A stretch of DNA of 64,000 bases from assembly GCF_018398395.1 (NCBI RefSeq), contig NZ_JAHCBF010000003.1:1-64000 (forward strand), read 5' to 3'. Each line of letters opens with the position of its first letter. Position 1 is the stretch's first letter. Under the pieces are notes generated by a model, which saw only the letters and a program-made list of their open reading frames with translations, was not told where the DNA came from and did no database searches. Below are positions 35,276-44,697 of the stretch, in pieces. This stretch comes from Croceicoccus gelatinilyticus. GTDB taxonomy: Bacteria; Pseudomonadota; Alphaproteobacteria; Sphingomonadales; Sphingomonadaceae. The translations under genes and the position numbers were made by a program.

Positions 35276-36040
35276 GTGAGCCTCGACCCTTCTCCCCTTG
35301 ACCTTGCCGCCCCCGGTTTCGGCAATCCGACCGGCCCGATCGTGCGGTTTGAGAACGTGGGCCTGCGTTATGGCGCGGGGCGCGAGGTGCTGTCCGACAT
35401 CACGTTCAAGCTGCACCCGGGGCGCTTTTATTTCCTGACCGGCCCGTCGGGCGCGGGCAAGACGACGCTGCTGAAACTGCTTTACCTGGCGCAGAGCCCG
35501 TCGCGCGGGGCGATTTCGATGTTCGGCGACGATGCCAGCGTGCTGAGCCGCGAAAAGCGCACCGAACTGCGCCGCCGCATCGGGGTGGTGTTCCAGAATT
35601 TCCGGCTGGTCCCGCACCTGACCGTCTTCGACAACGTGGCGCTGCCCTTGCGGCTGGCGGGAACGGCGGAGGAAGAACTGGTCGGCCCCGTCACCGACAT
35701 GATCGAATGGGTCGGGCTGAGCCGCGCGACGAACCAGCGCCCCTCAACGCTTTCGGGTGGTGAACAGCAGCGCGTAGCCATTGCCCGCGCGGTCATCACG
35801 CGGCCCGACCTTCTGGTCGCGGACGAACCGACCGGCAACGTCGATCCGCAGATGGCGCTGCGCCTGCTTCACTTGTTCAAGGCGATGAACAAGATGGGCA
35901 CCACCGTCGTCCTGGCCACGCACGATACTACCTTGATGCACCGGCAGGGCGATGCGGCAGTTATGCGGCTGGAAAAGGGCCGCCTCGACGATCCGACCGG
36001 CGTGCTGCGCAATCCGCCCGACGGAAAGGGTCTGCGATGA
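35276..36040 (+). CDS. ftsE: Cell division ATP-binding protein FtsE
   Basis: 254-residue ABC ATPase that works with FtsX in the divisome, driving amidase activation at the septum. Walker [15 protein letters not shown], signature [15 protein letters not shown] and Walker [13 protein letters not shown] are all present. The N-terminal 23 residues before [12 protein letters not shown] exceed E. coli FtsE and may be partly non-coding. GTG at 35276 is the start given by the frame. The stop overlaps ftsX (ATGA). Confidence 0.92.
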   Translation: MSLDPSPLDLAAPGFGNPTGPIVRFENVGLRYGAGREVLSDITFKLHPGRFYFLTGPSGAGKTTLLKLLYLAQSPSRGAISMFGDDASVLSREKRTELRRRIGVVFQNFRLVPHLTVFDNVALPLRLAGTAEEELVGPVTDMIEWVGLSRATNQRPSTLSGGEQQRVAIARAVITRPDLLVADEPTGNVDPQMALRLLHLFKAMNKMGTTVVLATHDTTLMHRQGDAAVMRLEKGRLDDPTGVLRNPPDGKGLR

Positions 36041-37008
36041 TCCTGACCCGGCGCGAAAGGGCTTGGATCGCGGTCAAGCGCGGGGCGAGTGCGCTGCGTT
36101 CCCGCTGGTTCCCCGAACCGGCCAGCGCCCCGCTGCTGAGCCAGAAGGCGGTCGCTGGCCCCGTGCCTTGGGTGATCGCGATCATGACCGCGCTGACCGT
36201 CGTTGCGGCGGCGGGCGGGCTGGCGCTGGGCTCCATCGCGCGCACGGCAGAGGCCGATCTTGCCGGCGGCGTTACCGTGCAGATTGCCGGCCCCGCGCAG
36301 GCAGAAGCGCGCAAGCAGGCGAGCGCGGCGATCGATGCCCTGCGCAAAATGCCGGGCGTTACCGATGTGCGCCGTTTGCCTGATGCAGAACGCGAGGCGC
36401 TGCTGCGCCCGTGGCTGGGCGATGCGGCGATGGAGGATGGCGAGCCGGGAGAGGACAGCCTTCTGGTCCTGCCCGAACTGATCGAACTGCGCCTTGCCGC
36501 CGATGCGCAAGATTCGGGGATCGAGAGCATTCGCGAGGCGCTGGCCGAAACCGCGCCCGATGCGACGGTCAGCGCGGACATGGACTGGCTCGCCCCGTTG
36601 GAAGACGCGATCTCAGCGCTGCAGTGGCTGGCGGTTGCACTGGTCGGCCTGCTGGTGACGGCAACGGCGGCCTCGGTCCTGTTGGCCAGCCGCAGCGCAT
36701 TGGCCGCCAATCACGACACGATCGAGATCATGCACCTGCTGGGCGCGCATGACCGGCAAGTGGCGCAGATGTTCCAGAAGGCGGCGGGATTGAGCGCGGC
36801 GGCAGGCGGCGCGGCGGGGTTTGCCGTGGCACAGGCGACGATCATCGCGCTGGGCCGCCGGTTCGCCGATCTTGGTCCGGGCAACACGGCGGCGGGGCTG
36901 CACTGGTACGACTGGATCGCGCTTGTCCTCATCCCCGTGGCGGGCGTGGCGCTGGCGGCGTTCACCGCGCGCGTCACCGTGCTCGCAACATTGCGCAGAA
37001 TGCCGTGA
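36037..37008 (+). CDS. ftsX: Cell division permease FtsX
   Basis: 323-residue membrane partner of FtsE. A cytoplasmic N-terminal part is followed by a first membrane helix (VPWVIAIMTALTVVAAAGGLAL in the frame, about 46-68). Then come a periplasmic domain of about 110 residues and three C-terminal helices around residues 193-215, 247-270 and 289-310, including AVALVGLLVTATAASVLLASR. The arrangement is that of FtsX. It couples to ftsE through ATGA and should activate murein hydrolases outside the membrane. Confidence 0.88.
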   Translation: MILTRRERAWIAVKRGASALRSRWFPEPASAPLLSQKAVAGPVPWVIAIMTALTVVAAAGGLALGSIARTAEADLAGGVTVQIAGPAQAEARKQASAAIDALRKMPGVTDVRRLPDAEREALLRPWLGDAAMEDGEPGEDSLLVLPELIELRLAADAQDSGIESIREALAETAPDATVSADMDWLAPLEDAISALQWLAVALVGLLVTATAASVLLASRSALAANHDTIEIMHLLGAHDRQVAQMFQKAAGLSAAAGGAAGFAVAQATIIALGRRFADLGPGNTAAGLHWYDWIALVLIPVAGVALAAFTARVTVLATLRRMP

Positions 37009-37053
37009 GGGTCGTTGCGGCGCGCGATTGCTGCGCCTAACAAGACGCTACAG

Positions 37054-37584
37054 ATGTTCCGACGGATATTCGCCTTTCTCCTGCTGGCCTGGCTGCTTGG
37101 TTTCGCATGGTTCGCCGTGCTGCTGCCGCAGCCTGCCGACGACACGAAGACCGACGGGGTCGTCGTGCTGACCGGCGCGGGTGGCCGGATCGAGCGGGGG
37201 ATTGAGGCGGTTGGCGAAGGCTGGTCGCGCAAGATGCTGGTATCGGGCGTCGACCGCGAGGTGAAGCCTGAAGAACTGGCGGCCGAATACGACATTCCCG
37301 CCGCTCTCATGGAATGCTGCATCACGCTGGGCTACGACGCGGTCGACACGCGCACCAATGCTGCGGAAACGGCGCAGTGGGCGATCGACAACAAGATGAA
37401 GACCATCCGCCTCGTCACCAGCGACTGGCACATGCGCCGCGCCGCGTTCGAGCTGGAAACCTCGATCGACCCCGATATCGAAATCCTGCGCGACGCGGTG
37501 ACGAGCGAGCCTTCCTTCGCGATGCTATTCCTTGAATATCACAAGTTCCTGCTGGGCCACGTCGCCCGCTGGCTGAACCTGTAA
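37054..37584 (+). CDS. YdcF-family (DUF218) membrane protein
   Basis: 176-residue protein with an N-terminal membrane anchor (FRRIFAFLLLAWLLGFAWFAVLL) and a DUF218 fold: DGVVVLTGAGGRIERGIEA, KMLVSGVDREVK, DTRTNAAETAQWAI and LVTSDWHMRRAAFELE. The family includes SanA and ElyC, which act in envelope or peptidoglycan-precursor metabolism. ATG at 37054 gives the anchor directly after Met; TTG at 37015 (AGGG five bases before) would add 13 residues. It lies between ftsX and plsC on the same strand and may be in one operon with them. Confidence 0.8.
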   Translation: MFRRIFAFLLLAWLLGFAWFAVLLPQPADDTKTDGVVVLTGAGGRIERGIEAVGEGWSRKMLVSGVDREVKPEELAAEYDIPAALMECCITLGYDAVDTRTNAAETAQWAIDNKMKTIRLVTSDWHMRRAAFELETSIDPDIEILRDAVTSEPSFAMLFLEYHKFLLGHVARWLNL

Positions 37585-37594
37585 GGGCGCGACG

Positions 37595-38281
37595 ATGGCC
37601 TGGCTGCGCACGCTCCTTTTCAATGTCTTCTTTTACGTCGGCTCGCTCTTCCTCGTGCTGCTGTGTTTTCCGGCGCTGATCTTTCCGGGCGGGGTCAAGT
37701 ATCCGCCGCAGTGGTGGTCGACGTGGCACCGCTGGTGCGTCACCGGCATCCTTGGCATCAAGGTCGTGGTCGAAGGCGAGATACCTGCTGGCCAGAAGCT
37801 CTATGCCGTGAAGCACGAGAGCTTTTTCGAGGCCATCGACAGCCCGCACCTGTCGGGCGGTGCAATCGTGCCGTTCGGCAAGATCCAGCTTCTTTCGATC
37901 CCGCTATGGGGTCAGGCCGCGCGGCATTACGGCGTCATCGGGGTTGACCGCGAAGCCGGGGCCAAGGCGCTGCGTTCGATGGGCAAGCAGGCGGCGGGAC
38001 TGAAGAAGGAAGGCCGCGACTTCCTGCTCTTCCCCGAAGGCACGCGCGTTGCGCACGGCGAACGCGGCAAGATCCAGAGCGGGCTTTACGGCATCTACAA
38101 GCTGCTGGGCCTGCCCATCGTGCCGGTCGCGGTGAACAGCGGACGTCTCTACCAGTGCAGCCCCAAGCGGCGCGGCACGATCACTTACCGGATCGGCGAA
38201 ACGATCCCGCCGGGCCTTTCGCGCAAAGAGGTCGAGACGCGCGTGTTCGAGGCGATCAACGCGCTCAACCCGCCGGAATAA
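37595..38281 (+). CDS. plsC: 1-acyl-sn-glycerol-3-phosphate acyltransferase
   Basis: 228-residue membrane enzyme that adds the second acyl chain in phospholipid synthesis. The acyltransferase motif I is KHESFFE, so HX4E rather than the common HX4D. Motif II is seen in GVIGVDRE and motif III in LLFPEGTRVAHGE. An N-terminal hydrophobic segment (LFNVFFYVGSLFLVLLCF) anchors it. The start follows the YdcF stop by ten bases. Glu in place of Asp in motif I occurs in alphaproteobacterial PlsC as I recall, so it should not mean loss of activity. Confidence 0.88.
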   Translation: MAWLRTLLFNVFFYVGSLFLVLLCFPALIFPGGVKYPPQWWSTWHRWCVTGILGIKVVVEGEIPAGQKLYAVKHESFFEAIDSPHLSGGAIVPFGKIQLLSIPLWGQAARHYGVIGVDREAGAKALRSMGKQAAGLKKEGRDFLLFPEGTRVAHGERGKIQSGLYGIYKLLGLPIVPVAVNSGRLYQCSPKRRGTITYRIGETIPPGLSRKEVETRVFEAINALNPPE

Positions 38282-39244
38282 TCAGTCCGAGCCGTCCTCG
38301 GGCGTTTCCGCGCCCGGGGCATCGCCATGATCATGACGGCCGAAGTCGGGACGGGCGTCGTCCTGCCCTTCCTCGATGATCGAGCGGCGCACTTCGCGGG
38401 TCTTGCTGAAATGATCGAACAGCGCATCCCCGTCGCCCCAGCGGATCGCGCGCTGCAGCGCGGTCAGGTCCTCTGAAAACCGCTGCAGGATTTCGAGCAC
38501 TGCGTCCTTGTTCGACAGGAACACGTCGCGCCACATCGTCGGATCGGACGCGGCAATGCGGGTGAAGTCGCGGAAACCGCCGGCCGAATACTTGATGACT
38601 TCGCTGCGGGTCACTTCCTCGAGGTCGGAGGCGGTGCCGACGATGGTATAGGCGATAAGGTGCGGCACGTGGCTGGTCACCGCGAGCACCAGATCATGGT
38701 GATCGGGCGCCATCGTTTCCACCGTCGCACCCATTGCGCGCCAGAAGGCGATCACGTTCTCGACATCAGCGGGGTCGACGCCCTCGCCCGGCGTGACGAT
38801 GCACCAGCGGTTGTGGAACAGCGAGGCAAAGCCTGCCTCCGGCCCCGAATGCTCGGTCCCTGCCACGGGGTGCGCGGGCACGATGGGCTGGCCGGGAAGC
38901 TGGCGCGCGATGGCGTCGGCGACCGACTTCTTGCACGACCCGACGTCGCTGATGACGCAGGTCGGCTTTATCTTGCCCTTCAGCTGCGCGGCGACGCTTT
39001 CCATCGCGCGGACAGGGACGCACAGGACGACGAGGTCGGCATCGGCCACCGCATCGTCGATATTGGCGGGGATCGCGTGGGCGAGGTTCCGCTCCGCCGC
39101 AACTTCGCGGACGTGTGCGTCGGCGTCCCAGCCGTAAGTGCGCACGTCCGGCATCGCTTCATGCACCGCAAGGCCGACCGAACCGCCGATCAGGCCAAGG
39201 CCGATGATCGCGACGTTTGCGAACGGGGCTTCGTTCTCGCTCAA
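38282..39244 (-). CDS. tyrA: Prephenate/arogenate dehydrogenase (TyrA/TyrC)
   Basis: 320-residue NAD-dependent enzyme for the last oxidative step of tyrosine synthesis. The Rossmann motif is [11 protein letters not shown] near the start, followed by a domain with [14 protein letters not shown], a prephenate dehydrogenase motif. The start codon is TTG at 39244, overlapping the hisC stop as TTGA. Length and lack of a chorismate mutase or ACT domain match the cyclohexadienyl dehydrogenase type of Zymomonas. It ends one base from the convergent plsC stop. Confidence 0.88.
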   Translation of the reverse strand: MSENEAPFANVAIIGLGLIGGSVGLAVHEAMPDVRTYGWDADAHVREVAAERNLAHAIPANIDDAVADADLVVLCVPVRAMESVAAQLKGKIKPTCVISDVGSCKKSVADAIARQLPGQPIVPAHPVAGTEHSGPEAGFASLFHNRWCIVTPGEGVDPADVENVIAFWRAMGATVETMAPDHHDLVLAVTSHVPHLIAYTIVGTASDLEEVTRSEVIKYSAGGFRDFTRIAASDPTMWRDVFLSNKDAVLEILQRFSEDLTALQRAIRWGDGDALFDHFSKTREVRRSIIEEGQDDARPDFGRHDHGDAPGAETPEDGSD

Positions 39245-40350
39245 GATGCAGCCTCCGCCTCGCGCGCGATGACGGTGACGATGTCGTCCATCTGCGATGC
39301 CGTGCCGATGGTGATGCGCAGCGCATCGGGCAGCCCCTGCCCCGGCAGATGCCGCACGGCATAGCCCGCCTCGCCAATGGCGTTCAATGCGCGCTCTGCC
39401 GAAAGCGGGCCTTCGAACAGGACGAGCACGAAGTTTGCCTTGCTGGGCACCGCACGAATGCCCTGATTGCCGAGCAGACGGATCGCGTTTTCGAAACGGG
39501 TGCGTTCGGCAAGGTTGTGTTCGCGGCTGGCGCGCACGAAATCCTGATCGCGCACGGCGGCAACTGCGGCAGCCTGTCCCGTCAGCCCGACGTTGAAGGG
39601 GCCGCGGATGCGGTTCATGACGTCGATGATCGCGGGCGAACCCGTGCCCCAGCCAATCCGGTCACCGGCAAGGCCGTAAATCTTGGAAAAGGTACGCGTG
39701 ACAAAGACATTGTCGTGCGCGGCGGCCAAGGCCATGCCGCCATCGTCTTCGTCCGCGCCCAGATATTCGCCATAGGCCTGATCGACGACCAGAAGGACGC
39801 CATCGGGCAGCCCCGCATGCAGGCGCGCCAGTTCGGACGCCGGGATGTAGCTGCCGGTCGGGTTGTTGGGGTTGGCGACGAAGACGACGCGCGTCTTGTC
39901 GGTCACGCAGCCCAACAGCGCATCGACGTCGGTGCCGTAATCCTTGTCGGGCGCGACCACCGGCATGGCCCCGCAGCGGCGCGCGGCGATGTCATAGACC
40001 GCAAAGCCGTAACGGACGTAGATCACTTCATCGCCCGGCCCGGCGTAGCCTTGGGCGGCAAGGTTCAGCAGTTCGTCGCTTCCCGTACCGCAGACGATGC
40101 GCGCCGGATCGATGCCGTGCAGTTCGCCCAGCGCCTCGCGCAGTTCGCGGCTGTCGGGATCGGGATAGACCGACGGGCGGCTCGCCTCGCGCCGCGCGGC
40201 GATGGCCAGCGTGCTGGAACCCAGCGGATTCTCGTTCGCCGACAGCTTCACCAGCGGGCGGCCATCGGCGCCCGCGGACTTGCCGGGAACATAGGCGTGA
40301 ATACCCTCGATCCAGGGCTTCGGGCTCGGGGCAGTGCGGCGACCTGTCAT
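39241..40350 (-). CDS. hisC: Histidinol-phosphate/aromatic aminotransferase
   Basis: 369-residue PLP enzyme. Motifs include [22 protein letters not shown] and the PLP-lysine region [17 protein letters not shown] (Lys about 222), plus the C-terminal [17 protein letters not shown]. Enzymes of this branch act on histidinol phosphate and often on aromatic amino acids. Its coupling to tyrA suggests it serves tyrosine and phenylalanine synthesis, as in the hisH-tyrC operon of Zymomonas. ATG at 40350 is used; the ORF extends to 40401 without support. It diverges from metX. Confidence 0.88.
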   Translation of the reverse strand: MTGRRTAPSPKPWIEGIHAYVPGKSAGADGRPLVKLSANENPLGSSTLAIAARREASRPSVYPDPDSRELREALGELHGIDPARIVCGTGSDELLNLAAQGYAGPGDEVIYVRYGFAVYDIAARRCGAMPVVAPDKDYGTDVDALLGCVTDKTRVVFVANPNNPTGSYIPASELARLHAGLPDGVLLVVDQAYGEYLGADEDDGGMALAAAHDNVFVTRTFSKIYGLAGDRIGWGTGSPAIIDVMNRIRGPFNVGLTGQAAAVAAVRDQDFVRASREHNLAERTRFENAIRLLGNQGIRAVPSKANFVLVLFEGPLSAERALNAIGEAGYAVRHLPGQGLPDALRITIGTASQMDDIVTVIAREAEAAS

Positions 40351-40472
40351 GCAACGGCGCTCTAACCCCAGAGCGGCCAATATCAAATGTAACTTTTGCA
40401 ACCATCCCGATGATCTTCACAGCGCTTACAATCGTTGACTCCGATGCCGCTTGGTCCCAATCCCGGCGCCCC

Positions 40473-41600
40473 ATGGCACCGACGCCCGAAAATACCCCTG
40501 CCGGCCCCGTTCTGAAGCTGGCCCAGCCGCTCCCTCTGGATAGCGGGCGCAGCCTGGCGGGCGTCGAAATCGCCTATGAAACATACGGCACCCTGAACGC
40601 CGACAAGTCGAATGCGATCATGATCTGCCATGCGCTGACAGGCGATCAGCACGTCGCCTCCCCGCACCCGATCACGGGCAAGCCGGGCTGGTGGATTCGC
40701 ATGGTCGGCCCCGGCAAGCCGATCGACACCGATCGATTCTTCGTCATCTGCTCGAACGTGATCGGATCGTGCATGGGCTCGTCCGGCCCTGCCAGCATGG
40801 CCGAAAGCGGCGCGCCTTATGGCATGAGCTTCCCCGTCATCACGATCCGCGACATGGTCCGCGCGCAAGTCGCGCTGGTCGATGCGCTGGGCATTGGAAG
40901 GCTCCACGCCGTTGTCGGCGGCTCGATGGGCGGGATGCAGGCGCTAAGCTGGGCGGCGAATTTCGGTGACCGGATCGATGCCGCGCTGATCATTGCCAGC
41001 ACCTCTCGCCACTCGGCCCAGAACATCGCGTTTCACGAAGTCGGGCGTCAGGCGATCATGGCCGATCCCAAGTGGAATGGCGGCGATTATTACGGCGAAG
41101 GCGGCGAAGACCCGCGCAAGGGAGGCCCCGAATCCGGGCTCGCCGTGGCACGCATGGCTGCGCATATCACCTACCTGTCGGAACAGGGCCTGACCGAAAA
41201 GTTCGGGCGGCGTTTGCAGGACCGTGATGCCAAGACTTTCGGCTTCGACGCCGATTTCCAGGTCGAATCGTACCTGCGCTATCAGGGCCTGTCGTTCACC
41301 GACCGGTTCGACGCGAACTCGTACCTCTACATCACTCGCGCCATGGACTATTTCGACTTGGCCGAGGAACACGGCGGGAAGCTGGCCGATGCCTTCCGCG
41401 GCACGAAGGCGCGCTTCTGCCTCGTCAGCTTCGATACCGACTGGCTCTACCCCACCAGCGAATCGCGCACGATCGCGCACGCGCTGAACGCGGCGGGTCA
41501 TCCGGTCAGCTTCATGGAACTGTCGGCCCCGTTCGGGCACGATTCCTTCCTGCTCGACAACGACGATCTCGACCGCGTGGTGAAAGGCTTCATCCGATGA
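40473..41600 (+). CDS. metX: Homoserine O-acetyltransferase
   Basis: 375-residue alpha/beta-hydrolase enzyme that acylates homoserine in methionine synthesis; MetX proteins may use acetyl- or succinyl-CoA and I cannot tell which. The catalytic triad is visible: Ser in GGSMGGMQ (about 151), Asp in FDTDWLYP (about 322) and His in PFGHDSFLL (about 355). GYEVETYGTL-like start ([14 protein letters not shown]) and CHALTGDQH are family landmarks. ATG at 40473 is preferred, though 40410 is possible; neither has a clear ribosome site. The stop overlaps metW by four bases. Confidence 0.88.
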   Translation: MAPTPENTPAGPVLKLAQPLPLDSGRSLAGVEIAYETYGTLNADKSNAIMICHALTGDQHVASPHPITGKPGWWIRMVGPGKPIDTDRFFVICSNVIGSCMGSSGPASMAESGAPYGMSFPVITIRDMVRAQVALVDALGIGRLHAVVGGSMGGMQALSWAANFGDRIDAALIIASTSRHSAQNIAFHEVGRQAIMADPKWNGGDYYGEGGEDPRKGGPESGLAVARMAAHITYLSEQGLTEKFGRRLQDRDAKTFGFDADFQVESYLRYQGLSFTDRFDANSYLYITRAMDYFDLAEEHGGKLADAFRGTKARFCLVSFDTDWLYPTSESRTIAHALNAAGHPVSFMELSAPFGHDSFLLDNDDLDRVVKGFIR

Positions 41601-42202
41601 GCCCCGTTACGCCCGGCCAGCTACGCCCCGACCTTGCCGTCATCGCGGAACACGTCGAACCCGGCGCACGCGTGCTCGACATCGGGTGCGGCGATGGCGA
41701 GCTGATGGCCGCGCTGACCGCCAAGGGATGCGACGCGCGCGGGCTGGAGATCGATCCCACCAACGTCGCCGCCTGCGTCGGGCGTGGGCTTTCGGTGATG
41801 CAGGGCGATGCCGATACCGACCTTGCATTCTATCCCGACAGGTCGGTCGACTATGCGGTCCTGTCGCAGACGTTGCAGACGACGCGGCGGCCCGACCTGA
41901 TCCTTGAAAACCTGCTGCGCATCGCGCCGCGCGGGTTCGTGTCGTTTCCCAACTTCGCCCACTGGCGCGTGCGTGCTTCGCTGATGTTCGGCGGGCAGAT
42001 GCCGGTGACGAAGCTGATCCCGGTGGCGTGGTACGAAACGCCCAATATCCACCACCTGACGATCGCCGATTTCCGCGCATTGCTGGCCGAACGCGGCATC
42101 CGCGCCGAACGCTCGTGGTACTTCACCGGCGGCCAGCCCTCGCGCCAGCGGTTTGCGAATCTCACTGCCGAACACGCGGTCTTCCTCGTCACGCGGGACT
42201 GA
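41597..42202 (+). CDS. metW: Methionine biosynthesis protein MetW
   Basis: 201-residue SAM-dependent methyltransferase-fold protein that accompanies MetX in many proteobacteria and is thought to help or control it. Key motifs: [39 protein letters not shown] and [15 protein letters not shown]. It is coupled to metX (ATGA). The substrate of any methylation is not known. Confidence 0.9.
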   Translation: MSPVTPGQLRPDLAVIAEHVEPGARVLDIGCGDGELMAALTAKGCDARGLEIDPTNVAACVGRGLSVMQGDADTDLAFYPDRSVDYAVLSQTLQTTRRPDLILENLLRIAPRGFVSFPNFAHWRVRASLMFGGQMPVTKLIPVAWYETPNIHHLTIADFRALLAERGIRAERSWYFTGGQPSRQRFANLTAEHAVFLVTRD

Positions 42203-42275
42203 TACCCGCTACCCACAGGGTGTGGAAAAATTCGGCGCTTGATAGGCGGCAAGCGTGGGAGCATTACGCTGCCCC

Positions 42276-43787
42276 ATGGCACTCAACGATCCGATTCCGC
42301 TTCACCCTTCGAACGACGACGAAGGTCAGAAACTGCCCGCCAACGTAGAGGCGGAGGCAGCGTTTCTCGGCGCGATCCTGATCGACAACCGGGTGATCGA
42401 GGAGCTCAATACGCACCTCTCGCCCGATCACTTCTTCGAGCCGCTGCACAAGCGGATCTACGAGAAGATCCTGACTCTGATCGACCGCAAGGCCGTGGTC
42501 ACGCCCGTCACGCTGAAGCCGTATTTCGAAACGGACGAGGCGATGAAGGAACTGGGCGGGATCAACTACCTCGCCCGCCTGACCGCCGATTCACAGGGCC
42601 TCATCGCCCCGCGCGAACTGGCCGAACAGATCTACGACCTTGCCCTGCTGCGTCAGCTTGTCTCGGTCGGTCGCCAGCTCGTCACCGACGCGATGGATAC
42701 GTCCGAAGCGGTCGACCCGATGCAGCAGATCGAGCATGCGGAATCCGCGCTCTACAAGGTCGCCGAAGGCACCACGACCGGCACCGAGACGCAAAGCTTT
42801 GCGCAGGCCACGCGCACCTCGATCAAGCTGATCGAACAGGCGCTGAATTCGGGCGGCCACGTTGCGGGCGTCACGACCGGCCTGTCTTCGGTCAACCAGA
42901 AGCTGGGCGGCCTGAAGAATTCGGACCTTCTGATCCTTGCCGGCCGTCCGGGCATGGGCAAGACCTCGCTTGCCACCAACTTTGCGTTCAACGCGGCCAA
43001 CCGCCTGCGCCGCGACCTGGCTGACGGCATCAGCGAAGAGGAATCGGTGGGCGCGGCAACGGCGTTCTTCTCCCTCGAAATGAGCGCCGACCAGCTGGCC
43101 ACGCGTATCCTTGCCGAACAGTCGGGCATTTCTTCGGGCGACTTGCGCACCGGCAAGATCAGCCGCGAGGATTTCCAGGCCCTGTCGCGCGCAAGCCAGG
43201 AACTGGCCGAACTGCCGCTCTACATCGACGATACGCCCGCGCTCACCATCGCGGCGCTGCGTGCGCGTGCCCGCCGGTTGAAGCGCCGCCACAACATCGG
43301 CTTCATCGTGGTCGACTACCTGCAGCTGCTGCAGGGTTCGGGCCGCGCCACCGACAACCGCGTGAACGAAATCTCCGAGATTTCGCGAGGGCTCAAGACG
43401 CTGGCCAAGGAACTCGACCTGCCGGTGCTGGCCCTGTCACAGCTGTCGCGTGCCGTCGAACAGCGCGAAGACAAGAAGCCGATGCTGTCCGACCTTCGCG
43501 AATCCGGCTCGATCGAGCAGGACGCCGACATCGTGCTCTTCGTCTATCGCGAGGATTACTACGTGAAGGCGGTCGAACCGAAACTGCCGGACGAGAACGA
43601 TCCCGCCGACGTCCACGAAAAGTGGGAAGCATGGCGCGCCAAGATGGAGCAGGTGACCGGCATCGCCGAACTGATCGTCGCGAAACAGCGCCACGGCTCC
43701 ACCGGCCGCGTCCGCATGCGCTTTGAATCGCGCATCACCAAGTTCTCGGATCTCGTCGACGACGATTACGGGTACGATCCGGAATAA
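42276..43787 (+). CDS. dnaB: Replicative DNA helicase DnaB
   Basis: 503-residue hexameric 5'-3' helicase of the replication fork. The N-terminal domain starts at LPANVEAEAAFLGAILIDN. The RecA-like core has Walker A GRPGMGKTSLA (about 224), SLEMSADQLATRI, Walker B IGFIVVDYLQLLQG and LSQLSRAVEQREDKKPMLSDL. ATG at 42276 is chosen; GTG/ATG at 42255 is possible. It stands alone on the plus strand and precedes a hydrolase gene. Confidence 0.95.
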   Translation: MALNDPIPLHPSNDDEGQKLPANVEAEAAFLGAILIDNRVIEELNTHLSPDHFFEPLHKRIYEKILTLIDRKAVVTPVTLKPYFETDEAMKELGGINYLARLTADSQGLIAPRELAEQIYDLALLRQLVSVGRQLVTDAMDTSEAVDPMQQIEHAESALYKVAEGTTTGTETQSFAQATRTSIKLIEQALNSGGHVAGVTTGLSSVNQKLGGLKNSDLLILAGRPGMGKTSLATNFAFNAANRLRRDLADGISEEESVGAATAFFSLEMSADQLATRILAEQSGISSGDLRTGKISREDFQALSRASQELAELPLYIDDTPALTIAALRARARRLKRRHNIGFIVVDYLQLLQGSGRATDNRVNEISEISRGLKTLAKELDLPVLALSQLSRAVEQREDKKPMLSDLRESGSIEQDADIVLFVYREDYYVKAVEPKLPDENDPADVHEKWEAWRAKMEQVTGIAELIVAKQRHGSTGRVRMRFESRITKFSDLVDDDYGYDPE

Positions 43788-43859
43788 GGCATGAAGCCCG
43801 CTGTGCACGGCGGCGCTTGCTGACGTTGCCATCGGCGCGGCGCCTTGTATTTTTGCCTG

Positions 43860-44675
43860 ATGCATCAATGGCATCTGGAAGAGCGCGTCGTCACTTCGGC
43901 AGGTGAAGTCGCAGCCGGCAGCGCGGGTGACGGCCCGCCACTCGTCCTGGCACATGGCTGGCCGTGGTCGTCGTTTTCGTGGCACCGCGTCATTCCCGCG
44001 CTGGCCGAACGGTTCCGCCTCTTCTGGTTCGACATGCCGGGCTATGGCCGTTCCAACAAGGAATTCGCCCGCAATTCGCTCGACGTGCAAGGCGCTGTCT
44101 TTGCCGAGATGCTGGATCACTGGGGCCTGTCGAAACCGGCCGTCCTGGCCCATGACTTCGGCGGCGCGACGACACTGCGCGCGCACCTGTTGCACGGCTG
44201 CGAATACGAGGTGCTGACCTTGATGAACGTGGTCGCGGTCAGCCCGTGGGGCTCGGACTTCTTCGACCACGTGGGCCGCCACGTCGCCGCGTTCGAAGGC
44301 TTGCCGCCCCACATCCACCGCGCCGTGGTCGAAGCCTATATCGCCGGCGCCTTCGCCAAACCGCTGCGCGACGACGATGCGACCGAGCTGGCGCAGCCGT
44401 GGCTATCGGAAGCGGGCAAGATCAGTTTCTATCGCCAGTTCGCGCAGGCCGACGAACGCTATACCGACGAGATCGAGGGGCAATACGGCACCATCCGCTG
44501 CCCGGTCCGCATCCTGTGGGGCGATGCCGATCCGTGGATACCGGTCGCCCGCGGTCGAAGCCTGCATGACCTGATACCCGGCTCAAGCTTTGACCTGCTA
44601 TCGGGCGCAGGGCACATGCCGCAGCTGGAAGCGCCGGAACTCGTTCTCGAAAAGCTCGCCACGCTCGATCGCTGA
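43860..44675 (+). CDS. Alpha/beta hydrolase, dehalogenase/epoxide-hydrolase type
   Basis: 271-residue soluble hydrolase. The nucleophile elbow reads LAHDFGGATTL, so the nucleophile is Asp, as in haloacetate dehalogenases and epoxide hydrolases, not Ser as in esterases. Oxyanion motif HGWPWSSFSWHRV, acid GDADPWIPV and His in GAGHMPQLE complete the site. MHQWHLEERV at 43860 is the natural start. The substrate is unknown; a haloacid or epoxide is the family expectation. Confidence 0.78.
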   Translation: MHQWHLEERVVTSAGEVAAGSAGDGPPLVLAHGWPWSSFSWHRVIPALAERFRLFWFDMPGYGRSNKEFARNSLDVQGAVFAEMLDHWGLSKPAVLAHDFGGATTLRAHLLHGCEYEVLTLMNVVAVSPWGSDFFDHVGRHVAAFEGLPPHIHRAVVEAYIAGAFAKPLRDDDATELAQPWLSEAGKISFYRQFAQADERYTDEIEGQYGTIRCPVRILWGDADPWIPVARGRSLHDLIPGSSFDLLSGAGHMPQLEAPELVLEKLATLDR

Positions 44676-44697
44676 TTGTCGGGCGGCGTGGCCCCGC

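Noticed and set aside
39217-40365. 382-codon plus-strand ORF across hisC and tyrA
   Set aside because: Both minus-strand genes have all family motifs; this ORF has none.
40351-40472. SAM-responsive riboswitch before metX
   Set aside because: metX genes of alphaproteobacteria often have one, but I find none of the conserved pseudoknot segments in this gap.
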